Source of the DNA: Rhipidocladum racemiflorum
Taxonomy: Eukaryota > Streptophyta > Magnoliopsida > Poales > Poaceae
Assembly: GCA_036346355.1 (NCBI GenBank)
Contig: CM070576.1
Coordinates: 17,777,558 to 17,841,557, forward strand
Length of the DNA: 64,000 bases
Direction: 5' to 3'
A program made the position numbers and the translations under genes. This document shows, one piece after another, positions 20,328 to 32,538 of this stretch. Every line of letters starts with the position of its first letter. Position 1 is the stretch's first letter. The notes under the pieces were generated by a model. The model had not been told where the DNA came from. It did no database searches and saw only the letters and a list, made by a program, of their open reading frames with translations.

Positions 20328-23300
20328 CTGTAGGTCCTTGGAATGTGTATTTTTAGTGGCAAACCTTAGGTTACAACTAAAATGTGATGTGGGATAACTT
20401 AGAAACATGGCTTAGGTTTTAACTAAAATTTTTTCATAGGATAGCAACATTAAAACTTGCAAAAGTGGTATAACTAATCTAAAATTTGACACACATGGAT
20501 GCACAGTAGGAAAGGGTATGGGTATCGTTCCTTTACGCTTAAATGTTGTATTTAAGCTTTGATGTTGAATGCTTCATTTGATAATGAGATAAATGATTGA
20601 ATTGTGCTTGTTGTGCTGATAAAGTGGGGTTGTGGTGCCTAAGGGTTTCGGTCACCACTTTTGTTAATAGTAAGGGTGTGGTTTGATGGTTTGGCCGGTT
20701 AAAGCCATCACCGAAGAACTATGAATCCCTTGTGGGGAAAGAGTGCTTACCTTTTCTATCGTAGATCGGGTAGTTGGCTGGAGACAAATAGAAGAGTTTG
20801 GTGGTGGATTCCTTCGTATGCTCTTTACCGTCGTTCTAAGGGTCGGTTTCGGCTGGTTTTCTTGGTTTTAGTTGATTGAAATCAAATGAAAAGTGTTTGG
20901 AATTGGCTTTCTTCGCGGAGTGTCCCTTCGGTGTTTCTTGGTTTTGTCTTCCTTGGTTGAAGACGAAGAAGAGGAATTTAACGTTGCGCCTTTTTTTAGT
21001 CGCCTTTTGGCTTTAACACCGGTTTTGTTGGTTGCCTTGCAAAGAAAAGTATAGTTTTGGTTCTTGTGTGTCTTACTCTGAGTTTAAAAGAAGTTATTGA
21101 AGCCTTTGTCCGCAAGGGTTTATTTGATCGCTTGGTTCCCTCCTGTGGGCGTCTTTGAGATTGAAAAGTGTTTTGGAGAATTCCTTTTGCATGACCAAGT
21201 TTGGGTTTGTCTCATTGCAATTTTGAGAGTCAAGCTTCCTTATGAATTTGGGATGAGTTTTAAAACTAAAATACTACAAACAAAGTAAGTAGTCTTTTGA
21301 CTAAAATCGTTTGTCCCTAGTAAGAATTGTTGTTTAGCATGTTATGTAGCATGTACCAATGTGGTTTATGGGATGACGTATTGTTAAGTTAATTTGTGAG
21401 TTGAAACAATTCAATGCGGTTGTTATCTCTAGCTTGAGAATAAATAGACTACTAGTGTTGTAGTTTACTCTGTAGCGAGAATGATTAAATGGGTTAATGT
21501 ACATACTTAGAATCTGTTGCCTTGCTTTAAAAGTGCTTATGATCCTCATTAATGTTAAAAGTTTAAACCTTGATGCATAGTTAGAACATTAAGATGATGT
21601 AGACTGCTGTTATTGTTAAAGAAACTTTGCTGGTTGTTTAAAGATGTTCTAATCTAATGGATTAATAGAGGAATTTAATCGTGTTACCTAGTGACTTTAA
21701 TTTGGAGGTTGATTAGAGTTGCTATTTATGTTGTTGCAAACTATTAGTATATTTGGAAGTGCGGTTGAGTTTCCATAATGCTAATATCGTGTTAATTGGG
21801 AAGACATAAGTTTTGTGGTGGTGGTAAGAGCTTTGTGATGATCCACCTCATTCAAATTGTTTTAAATAGTTGGAGCATGTTGGGTAGTGACAATTTGCTA
21901 TAATCGATGTATAAGGTAGCTAAAGGTAATGTTGTTGATTGATGATTATGCAAATTATTGATATTGACGACTTAGTAGTGGTGGTAATTGCTTAGATTAA
22001 TTGTTGAAAATCCTTGTTAAATATGGAGGTTATTGTAACATGTTGTGATGGAGTGGACCATGGATAATTAACATGATGTAGGATTTTATTCTTGATGAAT
22101 GTATATCCTAGAATCATACTCACGAATTTTGTCTTGTAGAGATAACATTTATGTGTTGAAGTCATTTATTGATTGAGTAAGTTTTGTTGTCGAGAAATTG
22201 ACATATGGATTGTATAAAATTGGTAGGTTGATCATGCTCAAGTATCTGTTGAAGTACTATGTTTGAAATAGAGAATACGTTGTTATATGATGTGTTGGTC
22301 TGTGGGGATCTTTATGAGGTATTATTGGTTAGTTGCCTTTTTGATAAGCATCGTAAACTTTATTTATAAGCGTTGGGAATGGTAACTACAGAAAGAAATT
22401 GTTATGTAAATCTTGTTAAATCCGGTTGGACTCTCTTGATGAGTAAATAGTGATTATTGAATGCTTAAATGGTAAAGTGTAGTGGAATACAAGTTATGGT
22501 GGGATTCATGCTGAGCTGGTGTTTAAAACCTTTTGAACTAGTGTGGTTGTTTGCCATTTTGGTTGAATGCCTTCGGTCAAGGTATTCCTTGTGTTGTGTT
22601 TCCGAGTTTCCCTAAAACCCGTAGCTATTGGTGCCAATCTTTGGTTTTGGCTATTTTGTTTAATTTGTGCTATGAGTATGGATTTACACCCAAAAGTTTT
22701 TGAGTGGATCGCGCTCCTTCACGTTCACCCTGAATTATCTTTGGAATAAATTTTAACGGAAGCAGATGGACATAGTGGGTTGTGTTGGAAACTCTTGAGA
22801 TTTAATTTGTAACTCTTTTTGACTGGAGTTGGATTTATTTGCATAATGTGTGTGATGTTTGCGAGTGCTTCAAAAAGGTGGATTTTATTAATGTTTTATA
22901 AAGTGATTTTCTTAGTGAGGTGTTCCCTTTTGGAAATGAGTTTCTCTCTCCTTGAGAAAATTTGTGATAGTTGTGGGAGCAGATGCTCGACTTGAAATTT
23001 TGATGTTCTCTTCCAAAATGTTGAATTTGGATGAAATGCAATGTTTTGCAAGTTCAGTTTTCAATTGATGTGGGTTCTTTTACGACGTGGTGTTTTGCTA
23101 TTATCGGTGTTGCCGTCATAGTTATAAGATTTAGCGCAACCGTCAATGTTATGTGTGTTTCAAACATGTGATACCGAGGAAGTAGTCGGTTGGTGAATGA
23201 TTATTCGATATTGTTGTTACATGAAGAATGAATGGTGAAAAGGAAGCATGACATTGTTTATAGATGTTTAATGATGAAAAAGTCGGTGAGCCAGGTCGGT

Positions 23301-24475
23301 GAGAAAGTCATACATGGATATATGACTAATCCGAAGTGCTCTTGAAAAGTGTGCATGCATGTCATAAATCGATATTTCTATTTCTGTCTGGTATGAAAGA
23401 AAACAATGAAGAATTTCTGGTATGTTGGTTGTGGTGTAGGACATTTGCGTTTCCTTCGCGTCTTGACATAGGACATTAAAATGAGTACTCCTTGGTTGTT
23501 GCCAAATTCTTTCCAAAGTGGCTTTTAGCGCTTTTGGGGTTCGAGTTGTTGTGTGTGGATCAATTTGGGGTTCATGGTTTATGGTTGAGTTCACCCAATG
23601 CAAACCTTCTTGGAGAATCGGGTCATTGATGCGTTCCACGGTAGGGTTGATTAAACTATTAGTGGACCACTTGGTGGTTGCAAGTAATTGCTTTATCCTT
23701 TCGAAGTGTATTGGATCTTTTGTCGCCGATCTCTGAGCGAGTTGTGTCGACCGATGTGGATTGCTCGGTTGCTGATGTTGTTTCTTGGGTTTTAAGGACC
23801 CTAGTTATAAAGTAGGTTTTTTTCCTTCAGTGGTAACGGTGGGTGTTGGCCTAGTTGTAAAAGATCAATCTTTTGCAAGGTTTTAACCTCGTTTGTTCAA
23901 GCAGTTGGTAGTCTTGGAGTGATGTGTCCCGCTTGGTTCGCGTCGTCTTGCTTATGACGAACCACAGTACGGAGATTGAGGTGTGAAAACACTTTTGCTC
24001 GCGAGAGCTAAAGGAGGATCAAGAGTCGGAGTTAGAGGTTGGTACCGTGTTTCTTCTGGAGAGTAACGTTGCGTTGGTCAAAGGGATCGGGCACTCTAGT
24101 GCCAAGGAATGTATGAAATGGGGAGTGTGACACCGTTTCTTTTGTGGTCTGTTTGAGGATTTATTCTATTGCTTGGGTCGTGCTGAGACCATGTGTGAGT
24201 ACTTTGTGTTTCGATGTTGAGTAAAGTTCTCGCAAGTTTTGATTGCGAGCTATCGTTAGAGCTGTTGGTCTTCGTACCTAGGCGTCCTGTCATCGAGTCT
24301 CGATCAGTGTAAATTCCAGTGGTTTTATTTAGAGAAGCGACCTGGGAGTTGAAATCTCGCGGAGGCGAGCTTTACCCAAAGCTCTTTTCTTCAGGTTTGA
24401 ACCGCGAAGATTAGATCTCTATGTGTTGTTGGTTTGGCGTAGTGGCATGTCTTGGATTCGAGGTCGAATCCTGTT
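20328..24475 (+). mobile_element. Non-coding internal region of A2
   Basis: About 4.1 kb with no convincing protein. Homologous blocks occur reversed in A3 (27086-29866) and B (45463-49763). It includes an internal copy of the LTR motif CGGTGAGAAAGTCATA at 23295-23330, where AGTCATA and TATGACT form an inverted repeat. The short ORFs (for example near 22567 and 23518) resemble nothing I know and are not preserved in the other copies. Confidence 0.72.
24334..24399 (+). pseudogene. Chromodomain tail remnant in A2
   Basis: Reads REATWELKSRGGELYPKLF-like, matching the end of the A4 chromodomain (REATWELESRIREKYPELF at about 36580-36640). It lies 76 bp before the polypurine tract, the same relative place as in A4. 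This shows A2 descends from a pol-bearing chromovirus. Confidence 0.72.
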
Positions 24476-24488
24476 GAAGGGGGGAGAA
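24476..24488 (+). promoter_or_regulatory. Polypurine tract of A2
   Basis: GAAGGGGGGAGAA directly before the 3' LTR start at 24489. The same tract occurs in A4 (36718-36731) and, reversed, in A3 (27071-27085) and B (45448-45462). It primes plus-strand DNA synthesis. Confidence 0.85.
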
Positions 24489-24766
24489 TGTGACACCACG
24501 GAGTGTCGTAACCATATAAAATGTGAATGTTGAGGTCAAAAACTTTATGAAATATGAAATTGGAGGTTGAAACCATAAGTTATGAGGTTAATTTGTGTTT
24601 TGGACCTTCCGGGAGGGAAAATGGGCCTTCCGGGGGACATTGGGCCTAGGGGAAAGGGTCGTGGGCCTTGGTGGGGTAGAGTTTGAGTCCAAATAGGAGT
24701 AGGAGACCTGGTTGGGGGCCTCCTCCACCCCTTTTGGTGCGCCCCATCCAGCCCCTTGCGCCCCCA
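24489..24766 (+). repeat. 3' LTR of A2, first part
   Basis: Starts TGTGACACCACGG and runs to the A3 insertion. The last five bases, CCCCA (24762-24766), are the target duplication of A3. The LTR resumes at 43306. Confidence 0.87.
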
Positions 24767-27070
24767 TGTAACACCCCGGCATTTAATATGCCCGAATGCT
24801 ACCAAACATAAGCTAAACAACATCCAAATATCATATTTAACATAAAATTCCAGCAAAGGCGCATAGGCTAAAAACCGAGATTTCGGCAGCACCTCCTTTG
24901 TTTTATCATGAATTTAAGGAGCAACAACGATATAGCATTATATGGCAATAAGGGAAACATCTAAAACAGCAATAAATAGAGTCTTAACGACAATATAAGA
25001 CTAACATCAAGCACTTAATGTCTCCAAGTGTCAAAAGAACAAATAAGCTCTCAAATAGTAAAGCTAAACACTAAAGCAATGATCATCACACGCAATTTAT
25101 TATCAAACTAATAGAATGACTTGTGGAATCATTAAGATGAAGCTACGTGTGGGCGTGTGACTATTTCCCTTCCCCGCATGCCGATCTCAAAGTACCTAAA
25201 AAACAACAACATAAAACACAAGCGTGAGTTCGAAACTCAGCAAGTATATTGTAATGGACAACAAGAACAATATCATGGCAATAACATCACCCATCATGTA
25301 TATCATCTCATTCATGAACACTTAACAGTATCATCATCATTATGTATGCAATGTAATGCAATGCTCATGTCTCCTTGGAAAACTCATACCGGTATGGTTG
25401 AGTACACACCCGTCGGTGTGCACCCTCTCCCCCCTTCCATCCCGAAGATGGAGGGTGCCTACTCCTCGCTTCTGTTCACCACGGTGAATGGAATCACGAT
25501 GTAGGACTTACTCATTGGCTTTTCGGATTAGTCATAACTTTCTCACCGACCTTCCCGGACTAGTTATGACTTTCTCACCGCCCGAGCCATGTAACATGTC
25601 ATGTATGCAAATATGCCATCATCATCATAAACTTGTATATTTAACACATGGCATCATAGCATACTCATCATATCATAGGAAAACATTAAAGCATGGCAAT
25701 TGATCATATCATGAAATCCATCTTTCATCTAGTCTCAACAAGCAACATAACATTCGTTATTCATTACAACACACTTGCCTCAACCACGGGCAACGGAAAG
25801 GCGGGAAGTAGAAGGCACTCCCGGGGTCGCACCACCTGCACATAGGTATCACACACTCACAATCATGCCCACAAAATAGTACGCAAACCCCCATCTAACC
25901 CGACATTGCCCACTACTCGCAAAACCTAAAAACAGAGGTTCTGTCCCGACGGGACAGCAGCCTTGCAAAAAGCATAACTTGAGTTCTGGGACTCCGAATC
26001 AATTAAACGAGTACATCCTCGCGTAGCTTAGGAAATTTCCCAACTTTATCTAGGTATATGGAAAGACTGATTCGGACTCTAAAGTCGTCTAATCTACAGA
26101 TTACCGTGATCTGTTCCAATCGCGTCACAGATTTTAACACGCTCGGTAAAACGGCCATAACTTTCAAACGGCTGATCGGATTTTAACGTGCTTTATGTAC
26201 ACGGAAATATAATTAAATTATCTACAACTTCTTTTAAGTCCGTACGGACAGATTCGGATTCTAAATTGACGAAAACTCGAACCCTAGCCCGACTGCTCAA
26301 TCTGCCCGAAAACAGAAACGTGGCAACGTCTAGATCTAACCCAAAGAACTCCAACCCAGCACCACCAATTGATCTAAAAACTTCATAAACACCCTAAGAA
26401 CAGTACCTAGATCAAACCCAAGGATCCCCATGATCATACCTTTGCCCAACGAACGAATCTCCAATAGATCTCCTCGCGGATCGCTCCTCGCTCCTCGCTC
26501 CACGCTCCTCGCTCCTCGCTCCAACGGATGGATCCACAAGGTGCAGAGGTGTGGAGACCACCCTAGGGCAGCAAGGGGGTGGAGGAGAGGTGGTGGAGAG
26601 TTGGGGAGCAATGGGGAAATGGGTGGGGGCGGCGCACGGCCAAGGGAGGTGGGAGGCGGCTAGGAAAAGGGCAAGTGGGGGGAAGGGCGCACAAGGGGCA
26701 GGGGTGAACGTCCAAGGGCTGGTGGGGAGCCCTTTTACCAGCCCGCACACCCAATCCTAGTCCGTTACGGAGACCTACTCCATCCCACCAAAGCCCACTT
26801 AAGGCCCAAACTCCCCCGGGAAGGCCCAAAACCCCGAAAACGGCCCGGAAACGGCCCGGAAACGCTATTAACCTCCATACCTTATGGTTTTAACCTGCCA
26901 TACCATATTTCATAAAGTTTTTGACCTTAACATGCACCATTTAAAAGGTTACGACACTCCGTGGTGACACATCACTTCAAACGGCCCAAAAACGCGAGTA
27001 AACCTCAAGCCGAAAGGTTTTATTCTCTAATTTCACATTTTATAATGTCACACCATACCGTAGTGTCACA
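24767..27070 (-). repeat. 3' LTR of A3
   Basis: 2304 bp, on the minus strand TGTGACACTACGG...GGGGTGTTACA. It has a second LTR-head-like copy about 120 bp inside (TGTCACCACGGAGTGTCG ending near 26948). Six heptanucleotide GAGCGAG-type units lie at about 26482-26524. The conserved stem-loop (TGAGTT-cga-AACTCA) is at 25225-25239. Confidence 0.9.
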
Positions 27071-29866
27071 TTCTTCCCCCCTTCAACAGGATTCGACCTC
27101 GAATCCAAAGGACGCCATAATCAACAACAAAGTCCCCAAGGGACAAAAGGCTTCTCTACAGCTCAAAACATTCACACAACGACTAAAACCGGAACAAACA
27201 ACAAACGAGTTCCCAAAACCAACACATAGAGAAAAAGTGTTGATCTAGCTCAACTAAGGGCAACCCCTCACAAATCGACCTTCACTTCAATTCCCCAACA
27301 GAATCTGCGTTTCAACCACAAAGGGCTCCATCAACCCAAAACGCTCGAATCCTCACGGCGAACACTTCATACTTCTATCACAACCACCCTGACTACCATA
27401 CTCCATTAAACTCAACATGACATAATCAAAGGAAGTCACAATTCCTTTAACAACCTCTCTTCATTCCCGAAAGTTTCTATCGAGGGGAATAACTCATTAA
27501 GGCACACTAGCCCTTCCGATACACGATCATACTAACATTTTATTCCATCCTTTCCCAGGCAAGACTCAAACCCAAAAACAACTAGCGAAGACAACTGCTC
27601 ACGGCAGGGCAATTATCACCGATCTACCGTCAACTTCACTTCCACCCATCGCTACTCTTAGTAAAGGTTAAACCCATACATCATCAACCTCCATCACAAA
27701 CCACCCTTATACCACTAAGGTTCAACACCTAGCCCCAAGCTAGGATCGAAAAACCTTACCAAACCACAATTGGTTCCTTTCTTAAGAGGGTCTCGCCCTC
27801 ACACAAAAACACTTAGGTATCAACCCCAAGTGTACACACGACAACTCAAACCCAAAGCGTTAACAACCATTTTGGAAAGAATTCGGCAACATCCAAGCCA
27901 AATCACAAAGGAAGCATAAATCCCCTACACTACAACCAAAATACCATAATTTCTTCATTCTTTCTTTTCATACTAGAAAGAAATGGACATCTCGATTCTT
28001 GACATGCATGCACACTTTTCAAGAGCACTCCGGATTAGTCATATATCCTTATATGACTTTCTCACCGACCTGGCTCGTCGACTCCTTTATGATTAATTAT
28101 GCATAAACAATGTTTCGTTTTCCTTTTTCACCCTTCATTCATCATGTAACAACGGCACCGAATAGTCATTCACCAAATGACTTCTTCCTCGGTATCAAAT
28201 GATGAAAACACAATTAACATTGAAGGTTGCGGAAATTCATATAGACTATGACGGCAGCATAGTTGACAGTAAAACACCACGTCGTAAAAGACCCCACATC
28301 AGTTGAAAACTGAACTTGCACAACATTACATTTCATCCAAATTCAACATTTTGGAAAAGAACATCAAAATTTCAAGTCGAGCATCTGCTCCCACAACCAT
28401 CACGAACTTCCTCAAGGAGAGGGAAACTCATTCCCAAAAGGGGAACACCTCACTAACAAAATCACTTTGTAAAACTTTCATAAAGTCCACCTTTTTGAAG
28501 CACTCGCAACATCACACACATTTTCAAAACAACTCCAACTCTAGCCAAAAGAGTTACACATTAAGGGCTCAACTCAAAAGTTTCCAACACAACCCTTTAA
28601 GACCATCTGCTTCCTTTTAAAATTAATTCCAAAGATAATCCGTCTAACGCCGAAGGGCGCGATCGACTCAAAACTTTTGGATGTAAATCCAAACTCACAA
28701 CACGAACTAAACAAATTCGCCAAAACCAAAGGTCGACACCAAACATTACGAGTTTTGGGGAAACTCTGAAACACAGCATAAGGAACACCTCAACCGAAAG
28801 CATTCAACCGAGATGGCAAACAACCAAACCAGTTTCAAAGGTTTTTAGACAACAGCTCAGCATGAAAGGAACCATCTCTAGTACTCCACTACGCTTTGCA
28901 TTAAAGACTTCAATAATCACTATTTACTATCTGAGGAGCCCCAACACAATTCAACCAAAAGCTTCACAACAAATTCTTCCTCTAGTTACCATTCCCAAAA
29001 CTTTTAATAAGGGTTTATGATGCTTATCAAGAAGGCACCCAACCAAGACTATAATGATATGATCCCCACGAATCACCGAATCATAATACTTCTTATTCTA
29101 AATTTGAAACATAGTACTTCCACAAATCTTTCAGCAAGATCAACATATAAATTTCATACCTCCTATCTATTCACGTCTCGATAACCGAACCTTATTCAGT
29201 TAAACAACGACTTCAACATGTAAATATTATCTCTACAAGACAAAGTTCATAGCTAGGATTCCAAGGCATACATTCATTAAGGATAAAACTCTATATCAGG
29301 TTAATTATCCATGGTTCACTCCATCACCACAGGTTACAATACCCTCCATTTAATCAATGGTTTCCAACAAGTATTCTACACAACTACCACCACTTACTAA
29401 GTCATCAATAAAAACAAATGGGCATAATCATCAACCGATCAACATTACTTTTAGCTACCCTATACATAGGTGATAACAAAATTACAACATACTCCATCTA
29501 TTTAAAATAGATTGAAAACTAGCATTGAAGGGTCACAACTGCATACTTCCAAATATACTAGTAGTTTGCAACAACATAAATAACCACTCCAATCAACTTC
29601 CAAATTAAAGTCACTAGTCTCTACTAATCCGTTAGATTAGCACATCTTTAAACACCAAGCAAAGCTTCTTAACAATATCAGCAGTTTACATCATCTTAAT
29701 GTTTTAACTATGCATCAAGGTTTAAACTTTTAACATTAACGAGGATCATAAGCACTTTTAAAGCAAGGCAACAGATTCTAAGCATGAACATTAACACTTT
29801 CAATCATTCTCGCTAAGAGTGAACTACAACACTAGTAGTCTATTTATTCTCAAACTTAGAGATTTT
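27071..29866 (-). mobile_element. A3 polypurine tract and 3' internal region
   Basis: The polypurine tract GAAGGGGGGAAGAA (minus, 27071-27085) precedes the 3' LTR. The rest is non-coding and homologous, reversed, to A2 about 21420-24300 and to B. An internal AGTCATATA...TATATGACT inverted repeat lies at about 28037-28058. No protein was recognised. Confidence 0.75.
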
Positions 29867-31135
29867 TGTGACACCTCGGAGTGTCGTAATCTTATACAAT
29901 GTGAATGTTGAGGACAAAAAACTCTACGGAATGTGGAATTTAGGTTAAAACCCTTCGGTAGAGGTTTACTCGCGTTTTTGGGCCGGTTGAAGTGTTATGT
30001 CGCCACGGAGTGTCGTATCCTTAATTATTGAGCATGATGAGGCTATAAACAGTATGAGATGTGGAAATAAGGTTAAGATCATAAGGATCGGGGGTTAATA
30101 ACGTTTCCGGGCCGTTTTCGGGGTTTTGGGCCTTCCCGGGGGAGTTTTGGGCCTTGGTGGGCTTTGGTGGGATGGATTAGGACTCCGTAACGGACTAGGA
30201 TTGGGTTGAGGGCTGTTAAAGGGCTCCCCTGCCCCTTGCGCCCCACCTCAGCCCCTTGCGCCCCACCTCCCCTCTTGCGCCCCTCTCCTCCCTCCCTCCC
30301 CTAAGCCCTAGCCCCCATAACCGTGCGCATCCCCCTCCCTTTCCTCCACCTCCACACCACCTCCCCTCCACCCCTTGCTGCCCTAGGGTGGTCTCCCCAC
30401 CCCTGCACCTCGCGGAGTCATCCCGTGGAGCGAGGAGCGAGGAGCAAGGAGCGAGGAGCGAGGAACGTGGAAGCGAGGAGCGATTCGCGAGGAGATTCGC
30501 GGAGATTGATTGGAGTTTTGCGCTTGGGCAAAGGTATGATCTTGGGGATCCTTGGGGATGATCTAGGTACTGTTATTAGGGTGTTTATCAAGTTTTAGAT
30601 CAATTGGAGGCGCTGGTTTGAAGTAATTTGGGTTAGATCTAAACTTGTCCACGTTTCTGTTTTCGGGCAGATTGAGCAGTCGAACTAGGGTTCGAGTTTC
30701 CGTCGATTTAGAATCCGAATCAGACCGTACGGACTTCTAGGAAGTTGTAGATAATTTAATTATCTTTCCGTGGACGTAAAGCACGTTAATTTCCGATCAG
30801 CCGTTTGAAAGTTATGGCTGTTTTACCGAGCGCCTAAAAATCTGTGACGTAACTGGAACAGATTGTGGTAATCTGTAGATTAAACAATTTTAGAGTCCGA
30901 ATCAGTCTTTCCTATAACTAGAAAAAGTTGGGAAATTTCCTAAGCTTCGCGACGGTGTACTCGTTTATTCGATTTGGAGTCCCAGAACTCAAGTTATGCC
31001 TTTTGCAAGGCTGCTGTTCCGCCGGGACAGAACCTCTGTTATTAGGTTTTGCGAGTAGTTGGCAATGTCGGGTTAGATGGGGGCGTGTGTACTGTTTTGA
31101 GGTTATGATTGTGAGTGTGTGATGCCTATGTGCAG

Positions 31136-31192
31136 GTGGTGTGACCCCGGGAGTTCCCTCTTCTTCCCGCCAATCCGTTGCACGTGTTTGAG
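31136..31192 (+). other. Putative LTR leader exon (WCDPGS exon)
   Basis: A 57-bp block between acceptor-like TATGTGCAG and donor-like GAG/GCAAGT (GC donor). Its length and open frame (WCDPGS then P-I-R) are kept in A1, A2, A3 and B. It starts with one base and ends with two bases of split codons; these phases match the preceding donor at 30533 and the next acceptor at 31773. There is no ATG in it. It may be a leader exon rather than a coding one. Proposed from sequence pattern only. Confidence 0.4.
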
Positions 31193-31773
31193 GCAAGTGT
31201 GTTGTGATGGATAGCAAGTTGTAGGTTGCATGTTGAAATTAGATGGAATTGCCTACATGATATATGTCCACTTGCCATGTTTTAATGATTGATATGATAT
31301 GATGAGCATGTTTAACATATTATGATGCCATGTGTTAATATGTGAATTGAATATGATATTTGGCATGGTTGCATGCATGTCATGAGATAGGGCGAGGCGG
31401 TGAGAAAGTCTTAACTAGTCCGGCAAGGTCGGTGAGAAAGTTATGACTAATCCGAACGCCATTGAGTAAGTCCTATGTCGTGATTCCATCCACGTGGTGT
31501 TTGGAAGCGAGTAGGCACCCTCCATCTTCGGGATGGAAGGGAGGAAAGGAGTGCACACCGACGGGTGTGTACTTCCCATACCGGTATGAGGTTCCAGAGG
31601 GTCAGGAGCAATGCATTACATCGCATACAAATTGATGATGATATTGATAAGTATTCATGAATGAGATGTTATACATGATGAAAGATGTTATTGACTTGTT
31701 GTTATGCTTGTTGTCCATTGCGGTATGCTTGCCGAGTTTTCGAACTCACCCTTGTGTTTTCTTGTTGTTTTAG

Positions 31774-31837
31774 GTACCATGAGAACGGCATGCGGGAAAG
31801 GGGAATAGTCACACGCTCACACGTTGCTTCACCTTAA
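31774..31837 (+). other. Putative LTR leader exon (YHE..MRE exon) with stop
   Basis: After acceptor-like TTGTTGTTTTAG the frame reads YHENGMRERGIVTRSHVASP and stops at 31835-31837. Related copies keep the frame and stop soon after the same point: A1 (YHESDMREMELVT), A2 (YHETGMREKGIVT), A3 (YFEIGMRGREIVT), B (YHETGMRERALAT). In A5 the last 11 codons survive right of the element C insertion (stop ending at 60876). Confidence 0.4.
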
Positions 31838-32203
31838 TGTTTCCCCAAGTCAATTCATTTAGTTTGATAATAAATTGCGTGTGATGGTTTTAAAAATTAA
31901 GTCTTATCTTGGTTAATGAGAGTTCTATTGTTTGTTTGACACTTGGAACCTTAAGAGCTTAATGTTAGTGTTTTTTTGTCGTTAAGACTCTATTTATTGC
32001 TGTTTTAGATGTTTCTCTTATTGCCATATAATGCCATATTATCGCTGCTCCTTAAATTCATGATAAAACAAAGGAGGTGCTGCCGAAATCTCGGTTTTAG
32101 CCTATGCACCTTTGCTGGAATTTTATGTTAAATATGGTATTTAGTTGTTGTTTAGCTTATGTTTGGTAGCATTCGGGCATATTGAATGCCGGGTGTTACT
32201 GAT

Positions 32204-32217
32204 TGGTATCGAGCGGG
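32204..32217 (+). promoter_or_regulatory. Primer binding site of A4 (first copy)
   Basis: TGGTATCGAGCGGG, three bases after the LTR end. The second internal copy has TGGTATCGAGGCGAG at 39056-39070. Confidence 0.8.
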
Positions 32218-32538
32218 TTTGTAGGTCCTTGGAATGTGAATTTTCATGTCATGCTATAGGGTACAACTAAAATGTGATGTGGAATAACTTAGAAACATGG
32301 CTTAGGTCTTAACTAAAACTTTGTTATAGGATAGCAACATTAAAACTTGTAAAAGTGGTATAACTAATCTAAAATTTGACACACTTGGTTGCACAGTAGG
32401 ATGGGGTTTTGATTCATCATTGCATTGCGCTTAATTATTTAATGAAGGATATGCTTATGATGATGTTTGATCTATGATCTTGATTGTGTGATTTTGTGTT
32501 TATGTTTTGTGTTTGGATGGTTGTCTGTCTAAGCAGCC
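32218..32538 (+). mobile_element. A4 leader
   Basis: Non-coding, shared with all family A elements (TTGACACAC..GGTTGCACAGTAGG). It ends in a strong acceptor-like sequence CTGTCTAAGCAG, two bases before the gag ATG. Confidence 0.7.

Larger units (their letters stand above)
29867..32200 (+). repeat. First LTR of A4
   Basis: 2334 bp starting TGTGACACCTCGG, with a diverged second head about 130 bp inside (ATGTCGCCACGGAGTGTCG, near 29998). A TATA-like TGTTAAAGGG lies near 30217, a GC-rich ATG-free stretch ends at donor CAAAG/GTATGA (30533/30534), and the hairpin cluster spans 31398-31590. The end is GGGTGTTACT. Confidence 0.9.

Noticed and set aside
22567..22749. Hydrophobic 60-codon ORF as a possible host or env-like gene
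   Set aside because: Homologous segments in A3, B and A5 do not keep the frame, so it is internal non-coding DNA of family A.
26412..26829. Pro-rich ORFs on the minus strand (and similar ones near 4071, 30256, 37070, 42605)
   Set aside because: They start at non-ATG codons in the GC-rich leader of the LTR. I treat them as part of the putative first leader exon, not as stand-alone genes.
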